From contig DASRVH010000104.1 of NCBI GenBank assembly GCA_035655155.1, positions 1 through 6,062 of the forward strand: DNA of 6,062 bases, written 5' to 3'. The stretch is from Lentisalinibacter sp035655155 (lineage in GTDB: Bacteria; Pseudomonadota; Gammaproteobacteria; Steroidobacterales; Woeseiaceae). Positions 1-6,062 of this stretch are shown piece after piece; the stretch's first letter is position 1, and every line of letters begins with the position of its first letter. Both the position numbers and the translations under genes were made by a program. Under the pieces are notes generated by a model. It was not told the DNA's origin. It made no database searches and was given only the letters and a program-made list of their open reading frames with translations.

Positions 1-59
1 GACAGCACCAGACAACAATGGTCAGGAACCCTGTCGGGGGTGGCAATTGAAGCCGAGAC

Positions 60-561
60 GCAGGCTTTACAAGCCGAGAAATCGGGTCTAGTTTTCCAAC
101 GATGATCCGCAGCCGCTGCGGTAAAGCGGCACCTGGCAGGGGTTAGCCTGCCTGGGGTCAGGGAGTCTCTTCGAGACTGCTTGATCCAAGCCGGGATCAG
201 ATAGCCCGGCCCATTCAAATTCGCGGAACGCCCCTGGTTCCGCATCTTCAGAAAAATCGCTGGCTTCCCTGCCAGCTTCTTCAAATCGCCAAGACCTCTG
301 TGTCCGGCATTTTCTAGTCCTGTGCCTTAGGCGCAGAGCTGTTCTCGTGTCCATTAGCCAAAAGGAGGTGAATCACCGTTCGTACTGGCCCCTTGGGGGC
401 CACTGGTAGCCGCCGGCGGAGCGCTCAACAGAGCGCCACCGGCGAACCTGATCGAGGCTTCAGGCCGTAGGGACTGGCAAGAATTGCCATCCCTCTGGGA
501 CTGGTGTCCCTGGACCGACTCCGAGGATATCTCGGACCTCGCAAGCCCACCGGGCTGCGAG
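60..561 (+). ncRNA. tandem-hairpin region, candidate structured RNA or operon leader
   Basis: I see no convincing gene here, but a dense series of separate stem-loops: 107-112/116-121 (CCGCAG/CTGCGG), 135-140/147-152 (GGCAGG/CCTGCC), 164-169/173-178 (AGTCTC/GAGACT), 182-187/194-199 (TGATCC/GGATCA), 223-229/237-243 (GCGGAAC/GTTCCGC), 259-264/271-276 (GCTGGC/GCCAGC), 320-326/330-336 (one U-G pair), 386-392/396-402 (TGGCCCC/GGGGCCA), 411-416/439-444 enclosing 421-426/431-436, 469-480/484-494 (11 bp, one bulged C at 474), 497-501/506-510, 520-525/531-536, and 538-548/552-561 (10 bp, bulged A at 543). Smaller ones lie at 63-67/71-75 and 74-77/82-85 (GAAA loop). Arms differ in sequence, so this is not a repeat array. 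The strand is uncertain; plus is chosen because the adjacent recombinase genes are plus and the U-G pair at 323/333 works only on plus. A weak promoter-like pair (TTTACA at 66-71, TAGTTT at 89-94) would start near the first strong hairpin. It could instead be a folded DNA site. Confidence 0.42.
361..370 (+). promoter_or_regulatory. near-perfect Shine-Dalgarno sequence without a start codon
   Basis: AAAGGAGGTG matches almost the whole anti-Shine-Dalgarno of 16S rRNA, yet no ATG, GTG or TTG lies at a usable distance downstream. Its 3' part pairs with CACC at 374-377 (GGTG/CACC, loop AAT), which would partly hide it. The reading frame leading into the 598 gene is open from 358 but has no good start near this site. 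It may be a regulatory or structural element of the hairpin region rather than a working ribosome binding site. Confidence 0.35.
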
Positions 562-597
562 CTGGTCAGAAAAACTAACCGAACGAGATTGAGCACC

Positions 598-1464
598 ATG
601 AAGGACCTGAACTACCAGCTGAAAGCCCTCTGCCGGAACAACCGGGACGGGAGCCATGCGACACGGGAGATTCGAGAACGCCTTTTGAGCCAGATGGCCG
701 ATCAGTTGTATGCGCTGGGCTACAGACGGCTCGGTGCACACTCGCTCAAACCGAAACACGTCGAGGCCCTGGTCTCTCTCTGGAAAGACCAGGGCCTCAC
801 CATTGGTACCGTAAAGAACCGGCTCGCGGTCCTGCGCTGGTGGGCCGCCAAGGTGAACAAGGCCAGTGTGGTGGCCCGGGACAACCATGCCTACGGCATC
901 GGGGAGCGCCATTACGTGGCAGAAACCTCCAAGGCCCAGGATCTCGACCCCAGGAAACTGGCCAGGATCAAAGACCCCTGCATCAGGCTGAGCCTCAGGC
1001 TCCAGGCCGAGTTCGGCCTCCGGCGTGAGGAAGCCATCAAGTTCGCCCCCCGCTATGCCGTCCGCCAAGACCACATCTGCCTGAAAGCCAGCTGGACCAA
1101 GGGCGGGAGAGCCCGCTCAGTGCCGATCACCCGGGACTCCCAGAGAACTCTGCTCGAGGAGATCCAACAGTTCGTGGGTGGCGGCGCCCTGATCCCGCCG
1201 CACCGGAACTACGTCCAGCAGCTCCGCTTCTATGAGCGCCAGACCAAGGCAGCAGAGCTGAAAAAACTCCATGGCCTTCGCCATGCCTATGCCCAACGCC
1301 GTTATCGGGAACTCACCGGCTGGCCGGCGCCGGTGGCGGGCGGGCCCGCACGGAAAGCCCTGGGCCCGGAACAGCGCGCCATTGATGAAGAGGCCCGCGC
1401 GACCCTCACCTCGGAGCTCGGCCACAGCCGCCTCGACGTCACCAAGAGTTACCTGGGCCGATGA
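598..1464 (+). CDS. integrase-domain tyrosine recombinase (first of the module)
   Basis: A 288-residue tyrosine recombinase of the type annotated as integrase domain-containing protein. The N-terminal SAM-like core-binding domain covers about residues 1-105 and the catalytic domain about 115-288. The full active site is visible: Arg142 (GLRREEA), Lys168 (WTKGG), His225 and Arg228 (LHGLRH), His276 (ELGHSR) and nucleophile Tyr285, only three residues from the C-terminus. It would cut and rejoin DNA at the island's attachment sites, or assist the second integrase. ATG 598 is chosen because the family, as I recall it, begins MKDLNYQLK. The frame is open further upstream to 358, including a TTG at 484, but the extra residues look non-conserved and fall in the hairpin region. 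No strong Shine-Dalgarno precedes 598. The stop overlaps the next start in ATGA, suggesting coupled translation. Confidence 0.9.
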   Translation: MKDLNYQLKALCRNNRDGSHATREIRERLLSQMADQLYALGYRRLGAHSLKPKHVEALVSLWKDQGLTIGTVKNRLAVLRWWAAKVNKASVVARDNHAYGIGERHYVAETSKAQDLDPRKLARIKDPCIRLSLRLQAEFGLRREEAIKFAPRYAVRQDHICLKASWTKGGRARSVPITRDSQRTLLEEIQQFVGGGALIPPHRNYVQQLRFYERQTKAAELKKLHGLRHAYAQRRYRELTGWPAPVAGGPARKALGPEQRAIDEEARATLTSELGHSRLDVTKSYLGR

Positions 1465-1841
1465 CAAAGCCGGCCAGAACATCTGCACTGCTGCCACGCC
1501 TGGTCCGGTTCCGGGACGCTCCCGCCTACCTCGGCATGGACCGAAACCGCTTCAACACCGAGGTCCGCCCCGGCCTCACCGAGATCCCCATCGGCCGCCA
1601 GGGCATCGCCTTCGACCGCCTTGAACTGGATACCTGGGTGGAGGACTATAAGTCCCGCAACGGGCGTCGTCCGAAGGCCTCGATACCGGAGGACGACACA
1701 TGTCGAAACGCAACCGCATGCCGGGGCTCCGCCAGAAGGGCGGCACCTGGCACATCGAAAAGCGCTGCCGATACGCCCCTGGAGGGTGGCTCCGCGAAAG
1801 CACGGGCACTACTTCACGCGCTGAGGCAGAGCAGGTTCTGA
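1461..1841 (+). CDS. small AlpA/excisionase-like winged-helix protein
   Basis: A 126-residue product. Residues about 15-66 look like the winged-helix DNA-binding fold of AlpA/Xis/MerR-type proteins: a helix-turn-helix around FRDAPAYLGMDRNRF, a short beta wing (TEIPIGRQGIAFDR) and a final helix (LELDTWVEDY). Such proteins act as directionality factors or regulators for integrases. Proteins of this type lying between two recombinases are familiar to me from islands, but this one's role is inferred. It starts in the stop codon of the preceding gene (ATGA) and overlaps the next gene by 142 nt. Residues after about 80 (rich in Ala, Arg, Ser) come from that overlap and do not resemble a folded domain, so the tail may be incidental. 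No frameshift is evident. Confidence 0.72.
   Translation: MTKPARTSALLPRLVRFRDAPAYLGMDRNRFNTEVRPGLTEIPIGRQGIAFDRLELDTWVEDYKSRNGRRPKASIPEDDTCRNATACRGSARRAAPGTSKSAADTPLEGGSAKARALLHALRQSRF
1688..1693 (+). promoter_or_regulatory. ribosome binding site of the second integrase
   Basis: GGAGGA lies 6 nt before ATG 1700. This strong site fixes the integrase start inside the coding region of the small winged-helix gene, rather than at the internal Met codon at 1718. Confidence 0.8.
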
Positions 1842-2869
1842 TCCGCCGACTGGCGGAACTGGAGGAGAAAGCTAACCGACACGAGGCCGCGGTCTATACC
1901 TTCGAGGAATGCGCGCTGCATTATCTCGAGGAGATTGCCCACAAGCCTTCTGCCGATACCTTCGCCATGCACCTGGACCAGCTGTTCCCCTACATCGGCG
2001 ATCTCCCGGTCGCTCAGGTCCACGACGGGACGCTCCGTCCCTTCGTCGACCGGCAGCGCGAGCGGGGTCTGTCGCCGAAGTCGATCAACAACGCCCTGGG
2101 GGTGGTCTCGACCGTGCTGAACCGTGCCGCCCGCGTGTGGCGCGGCCCGGACGGCGAGCCCTGGCTGCAGCAGGCGCCGGCGCTGATCAGCCGGCTGTCC
2201 GTGAAGGGCCAGCAGGCGAGGCCGTATCCGCTGTCCTGGGCCGAGCAGGATCGGCTGATGAAGATCCTGCCGAGGCACATCGCCGATGCGGCGCTGTTCG
2301 CCATCAACACGGGCTGCCGGGAGCAGGAGGTCTGCGGGCTGCGCTGGGACTGGGAGGTCGACTGGCCGGACACGGAGCGATCGGTCTTCGTACTGCCGGG
2401 ATCGGCGACCAAGACCAGCACGGAGCGGGTGGTCGTTCTGAACAGCATCGCGAAACGGGTGCTCGAGGGCCGGCGGGGACTGCACAAGGAATACGTGTTC
2501 ACGTTCCGGGGCAAGCCTTTCGGCAAGATCAACAACACCGCCTGGAAGCGGTGTTGGCGACAGGCGGGCCTCCCGACAGAGAAAGGCATCCTGAAAGGCG
2601 TACACAACCTGCGTCATACGTTCGGACGGCGGCTGCGGAGCGCCGGGGTCCCGCTGGAGACCCGCAAGGCGCTCCTTGGCCACGCGAACGGCGACATCAC
2701 GACGCACTACTCGGCAGCCGAACTCGAAGAGTTGATCGATGCCGCCGAGTCCATCGTGCGTCGCGGCAGGCGGGAGACGCCCAATCTGATGCTGATCGGC
2801 CGAAGGACTAGCGAGACTGTCGGAAAAATGTCGGAAAAGAAAAAAGGGCTAACCGGAAAAGTCGGCTAA
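1700..2869 (+). CDS. site-specific tyrosine integrase, tRNA-adjacent
   Basis: A complete 389-residue phage-type integrase. Residues about 7-60 form an arm-type DNA-binding domain (PGLRQKGGTWHIEKR, then RAEAEQVLIRRLAE), about 65-150 the SAM-like core-binding domain, and about 175-355 the catalytic domain. The active site is complete: Arg207 (NTGCREQE), Lys238 (ATKTS), His302 and Arg305 (VHNLRHTF), His328 (LLGHAN) and nucleophile Tyr337 (ITTHY). It probably integrates and excises the island at the adjacent tRNA-Arg, possibly together with the first recombinase. It overlaps the winged-helix gene by 142 nt and has its own strong ribosome binding site. The last dozen or so residues are Lys/Gly-rich (EKKKGLTGKVG). 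They are encoded by the complement of the tRNA terminator, so the tail probably reflects that overlap rather than enzyme function. Confidence 0.95.
   Translation: MSKRNRMPGLRQKGGTWHIEKRCRYAPGGWLRESTGTTSRAEAEQVLIRRLAELEEKANRHEAAVYTFEECALHYLEEIAHKPSADTFAMHLDQLFPYIGDLPVAQVHDGTLRPFVDRQRERGLSPKSINNALGVVSTVLNRAARVWRGPDGEPWLQQAPALISRLSVKGQQARPYPLSWAEQDRLMKILPRHIADAALFAINTGCREQEVCGLRWDWEVDWPDTERSVFVLPGSATKTSTERVVVLNSIAKRVLEGRRGLHKEYVFTFRGKPFGKINNTAWKRCWRQAGLPTEKGILKGVHNLRHTFGRRLRSAGVPLETRKALLGHANGDITTHYSAAELEELIDAAESIVRRGRRETPNLMLIGRRTSETVGKMSEKKKGLTGKVG
2818..2860 (+). repeat. helically phased CGGAAAA repeats, candidate arm-type sites
   Basis: CGGAAAA occurs at 2821-2827, 2832-2838 and 2854-2860. 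Start spacings of 11 and 22 bp put all three on about the same face of the helix. The first two share the longer TGTCGGAAAA (2818-2827, 2829-2838). They lie 25-65 bp from the tRNA 3' end, where arm-type integrase or excisionase sites are expected. The region is also coding and partly terminator T-tract, so the A-richness has another cause. Confidence 0.4.
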
Positions 2870-2876
2870 CCCTTTG
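2835..2876 (-). terminator. intrinsic terminator of the tRNA-Ser/tRNA-Arg transcript, within integrase coding sequence
   Basis: Read on the minus strand, arm GGGTTAGCCG (2872-2863), loop ACTTTTC and arm CGGTTAGCCC (2855-2846) form a 10-bp stem with two G-U pairs. AAA/TTT extends it to 13 bp. TTTTTTCTTTT follows (2845-2835). On the plus strand the wobbles become C/A mismatches, so the hairpin works for the tRNA-side transcript. It starts about 8 nt after the tRNA-Arg CCA. It contains the last codons and stop of the plus-strand integrase. Confidence 0.85.
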
Positions 2877-2883
2877 ATTTAGT

Positions 2884-2960
2884 TGGCGCGCCCGGAGAGA
2901 TTCGAACTCCCGACCGCCTGGTTCGTAGCCAGGTACTCTATCCAGCTGAGCTACGGGCGC
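2884..2960 (-). tRNA. tRNA-Arg(ACG)
   Basis: A 77-nt cloverleaf with encoded CCA at 2886-2884. The acceptor stem GCGCCCG/CGGGCGC has discriminator G. The D arm holds AGCTCAGCTGGATAGAG, the anticodon stem is CCTGG/CCAGG with loop CTACGAA, and the T arm carries GTTCGAATC. The anticodon is ACG (2926-2924), normally edited to ICG, reading CGU/CGC/CGA. The gene is intact, so the island that abuts its 3' end has restored it. It corresponds to the argV position of E. coli, but only one arginine tRNA copy is visible; others may have been displaced or never existed here. Confidence 0.97.
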
Positions 2961-2985
2961 GTGTAAACGTGTTGTTCGTGCTGCA

Positions 2986-3010
2986 GGTCGCGCCTGAAGA
3001 CGCTCCTACA
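2986..3010 (-). repeat. solitary REP-like element between the two tRNAs
   Basis: On the minus strand, GTAGGAGCG (3009-3001) is followed by TTCA-looped arms GCGTC/GGCGC (3003-2999 and 2994-2990, one G-U pair), then GACC. The GTAG head plus a short imperfect hairpin matches the REP type common in Pseudomonas, Xanthomonas and other gammaproteobacteria. No partner copy or REP transposase is in the window. Confidence 0.6.
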
Positions 3011-3020
3011 GGAAGTAATC

Positions 3021-3111
3021 TGGCGGAGAGAGAGGGATTCGAACCCTCGAAGGGCTATTAACCCTTACTCCCTTAGCAGGGGAGCGCTTTCGACCACTCA
3101 GCCATCTCTCC
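3021..3111 (-). tRNA. tRNA-Ser(GCT)
   Basis: A 91-nt class II tRNA with encoded CCA (3023-3021). The acceptor stem is GGAGAGA/TCTCTCC with discriminator G. The anticodon arm CTCCCCTGCTAAGGGAG is the same as in E. coli serV and gives anticodon GCT (3077-3075), reading AGC/AGU. The long variable arm (about AGGGTTAATAGCCCT) and the T arm GGTTCGAATCC are present. It lies 107 bp after csrA and 60 bp before tRNA-Arg, and is probably co-transcribed with the latter. Confidence 0.97.
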
Positions 3112-3120
3112 GTTCCCTGC

Positions 3121-3138
3121 CACCGGTTGCCGCCGGTG
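3121..3138 (-). other. leader hairpin just upstream of tRNA-Ser
   Basis: CACCGG and CCGGTG arms (3138-3133 and 3126-3121), with a 6-nt loop, end 9 nt before the mature tRNA-Ser 5' end. No T-tract follows, so it is not a terminator. It may form in the pre-tRNA 5' leader removed by RNase P. Confidence 0.4.
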
Positions 3139-3148
3139 CGAAACCGCC

Positions 3149-3154
3149 ATCATA
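3149..3154 (-). promoter_or_regulatory. candidate -10 of the tRNA-Ser/tRNA-Arg promoter
   Basis: On the minus strand TATGAT matches the -10 consensus at 5 of 6 positions. It is followed by a GC-rich discriminator (GGCGG), as is typical of stringently controlled stable-RNA promoters. Transcription would start near 3142, about 30 nt before the tRNA. The -35 (TTCGGG at 17 bp) is poor, so this rests mainly on the -10 and its position. Confidence 0.38.
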
Positions 3155-3155
3155 A

Positions 3156-3175
3156 CGGTCCCTCGCGAGGGCCCG
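3156..3175 (-). terminator. palindrome between csrA and tRNA-Ser, weak terminator or operator
   Basis: CCCTCGCGAGGG (3160-3171) is a perfect 12-bp palindrome. CGG/CCG arms outside one mismatch extend it. Read from csrA, the hairpin is followed only by TTATGATGG, a poor T-tract, so a csrA terminator here would be weak. It also fills the spacer of the candidate tRNA promoter, so it could be a binding site. Confidence 0.3.
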
Positions 3176-3218
3176 AAAGTGTACTGAGTCCGGTGGGTCG
3201 GGTAAAGGGTGCGGGCAG

Positions 3219-3440
3219 CTACTCGCCGCCGCCGTTGGTATACGTGGCGCCGTTTACCGCGCCGGAACCGTTACCCTGCTCGAGCTGGATACGCTCGAAA
3301 ATCTCTTCCCGATGAACGGCAACGTCACGCGGCGCATTAATGCCGATTCGGACCTGGTTGCCTTTGACCCCGAGCACTGTGACGGTGACGTCGTCCCCGA
3401 TCATCACGGTCTCTCCGACGCGGCGAGTAAGTATCAGCAT
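3219..3440 (-). CDS. csrA: carbon storage regulator CsrA (RsmA)
   Basis: A 73-residue homodimeric RNA-binding protein that binds GGA motifs in mRNA leaders to repress or stabilise translation. It controls carbon metabolism, motility and biofilm. The core MLILTRRVGE...VTVLGVKGNQVRIGINAP...VAVHREEI is nearly identical to family members. RNA-contact residues Leu4, Arg6, Val42, His43, Arg44 and Ile47 are present. Start 3440 is set by the universal MLILTRR start; an in-frame Met 12 codons upstream (3476) is rejected. The tail after residue 52 is Gly/Asn/Thr-rich and longer than in E. coli (61 aa total), and probably disordered. Neighbours alaS upstream and tRNA-Ser/tRNA-Arg downstream match the E. 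coli locus; no lysC lies between alaS and csrA. Confidence 0.97.
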   Translation of the reverse strand: MLILTRRVGETVMIGDDVTVTVLGVKGNQVRIGINAPRDVAVHREEIFERIQLEQGNGSGAVNGATYTNGGGE

Positions 3441-3455
3441 CCTGTCTATCCATCC
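3440..3455 (-). promoter_or_regulatory. three GGA motifs at the csrA ribosome binding region
   Basis: On the minus strand GGA occurs at 3455-3453, 3451-3449 and 3442-3440, the last overlapping the A of the start codon. No classical Shine-Dalgarno is present; GGGGATGG sits 9-17 nt upstream of the start codon. CsrA in E. coli represses its own translation through such sites. Autoregulation here is inferred. Confidence 0.45.
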
Positions 3456-3541
3456 CCTGTCAGGCAGTGCGGGCAAGGCGGCGATCGACTGGCTTGCAAC
3501 CTTGGATCACTTGGGCTCAGCCCTCAATGCTGTCCAACTGA

Positions 3542-3550
3542 TGTATACCA
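3542..3550 (-). promoter_or_regulatory. candidate extended -10 promoter of csrA
   Basis: On the minus strand TGGTATACA gives an extended -10 (TGn plus TATACA). Transcription would start near 3535, leaving a leader of about 95 nt that contains a small GGGC/GCCC hairpin (3514-3504). No good -35 is seen; an A/T-rich tract at 3564-3573 lies just upstream. Confidence 0.4.
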
Positions 3551-3599
3551 CCCACAGTATCTATTAATTTTTTCCCACAAACGGCACGGCCCGCCGGGC

Positions 3600-3640
3600 T
3601 GACTCGAATCTCTTAGATAACTTTTTGATATGACTCGAAT
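3600..3640. repeat. 10-bp direct repeat TGACTCGAAT in the alaS-csrA gap
   Basis: TGACTCGAAT occurs at 3600-3609 and 3631-3640, 31 bp apart start to start, about three helical turns. A partial third copy, CGACTCA, follows at 3644-3650. The arrangement suggests a regulator binding site upstream of csrA. The regulator is unknown. Confidence 0.4.
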
Positions 3641-3709
3641 TACCGACTCACCCGCTCAGCGACCCCGACGTGGCGGCCGGTGGCGACCCGTGCAACCTCC
3701 CTCACTACC

Positions 3710-3723
3710 AATGGTATACCATT
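3710..3723. promoter_or_regulatory. 14-bp perfect palindrome centred on GTATAC
   Basis: AATGGTATACCATT is a perfect palindrome 46 bp after the alaS stop. TGGTATACCA resembles operators of GntR-family regulators. On the minus strand it also contains an extended -10 (TGGTATACC) with TTGGCC at 3740-3735 as a possible -35 (16-bp spacer), so it could be an operator over a distal csrA promoter. No T-tract follows, so it is not an alaS terminator. Confidence 0.4.
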
Positions 3724-3769
3724 AACCAGAGAGGGGCCAAGCGGCAATGGGTTGCAAAAGTAGACTGCG

Positions 3770-6062
<2,293 letters not shown>

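Larger units (their letters stand above)
1..2887. mobile_element. end of a genomic island integrated at tRNA-Arg
   Basis: Two tyrosine recombinase genes and a small excisionase-like gene sit directly beside the 3' end of an intact tRNA-Arg gene: the last integrase codon ends 14 bp from the encoded CCA. That is the usual geometry of islands and ICEs that use the 3' half of a tRNA gene as attachment site, with the integrase next to it. Everything to the right (two tRNAs, csrA, alaS) is conserved core genome. The island body and the second attachment site lie off the left edge. I found no second copy of the tRNA 3' end in the window, so the exact core sequence and boundary are inferred. They probably fall within the T arm and acceptor stem, about 2884-2920. 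Confidence 0.68.

Noticed and set aside
66..94. Promoter (TTTACA, 17-bp spacer, TAGTTT) for the hairpin region
   Set aside because: The -35 is good but the -10 matches only 3 of 6 positions; too weak to list alone.
250..276. Minus-strand intrinsic terminator (GCTGGC/GCCAGC followed by GATTTTTC)
   Set aside because: The shape is plausible, but no minus-strand transcript or gene leads into it; kept only as one of the tandem hairpins.
88..354. Minus-strand open frame of 88 codons in the left region
   Set aside because: Low-complexity Arg/Ser/Pro-rich product with no recognisable fold, no good ribosome binding site, and it crosses the hairpin arms; more likely a by-product of GC-rich structured sequence.
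60..561. Integron attC array
   Set aside because: The hairpins have bulges like attC sites, but there are no conserved GTTRRRY/RYYYAAC core boxes, no cassette genes and no integron integrase.
60..561. CRISPR array or REP cluster
   Set aside because: Hairpin arms are all different; there is no repeated unit with regular spacers.
484..597. Upstream extension of the first recombinase from TTG 484
   Set aside because: The family start MKDLNYQLK is at ATG 598; the extra 38 residues look non-conserved and TTG 484 lies in the arm of a strong hairpin (469-494).
460..1074. Long minus-strand open frame opposite the first recombinase
   Set aside because: Mirror of a well-supported gene in GC-rich DNA; its product matches no family I recognise.
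1814..2811. Long open frames in other frames over the second integrase (both strands)
   Set aside because: The integrase frame carries all catalytic motifs; the others give Arg/Pro/Gly-rich products typical of shadows in GC-rich genes.
3577..3600. alaS terminator at GCCCGGCGGGC/CGGC-GCCG
   Set aside because: Short competing stems with no proper T-tract, about 170 bp after the alaS stop.

Overview
The right half of the window is a conserved gammaproteobacterial chromosomal block read on the minus strand: alaS (5' end beyond the right edge), then csrA, tRNA-Ser(GCU) and tRNA-Arg(ACG). The order csrA-serV-argV downstream of alaS is the arrangement known from E. coli. The GC-rich sequence, CCA-encoding tRNAs, a REP-like GTAGGAGCG element and the protein sequences fit a gammaproteobacterium outside the enterics, perhaps of the Ectothiorhodospiraceae or Halomonadaceae type. 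The species cannot be fixed from this window.

The left half (about 1-2887) reads as one end of an integrated genomic island whose body continues past the left edge. Its boundary lies at or in the 3' part of tRNA-Arg. It carries a plus-strand, three-gene recombination module: an integrase-domain tyrosine recombinase (598-1464), a small AlpA/excisionase-like winged-helix protein (1461-1841) and a second full tyrosine integrase (1700-2869). The genes overlap (ATGA, then 142 nt), so they are probably translated together. Both recombinases keep the full R-K-H-R-H-Y catalytic set. The last integrase codons lie inside a minus-strand intrinsic terminator that would end the host tRNA transcript, so the island seems to supply a terminator to the operon it interrupted.

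The most unusual stretch is about 60-561, upstream of the recombinase genes. It has no convincing gene but holds about a dozen consecutive perfect or near-perfect hairpins, each with its own sequence. This is far more than chance predicts. It may be a structured non-coding RNA, a long structured leader of the recombinase operon, or a folded DNA site used by the element. Its function is unknown to me.

The 329-bp gap between alaS and csrA holds candidate csrA promoters, a 14-bp GTATAC-centred palindrome and a 10-bp direct repeat. The csrA start region carries three GGA motifs consistent with CsrA autoregulation.
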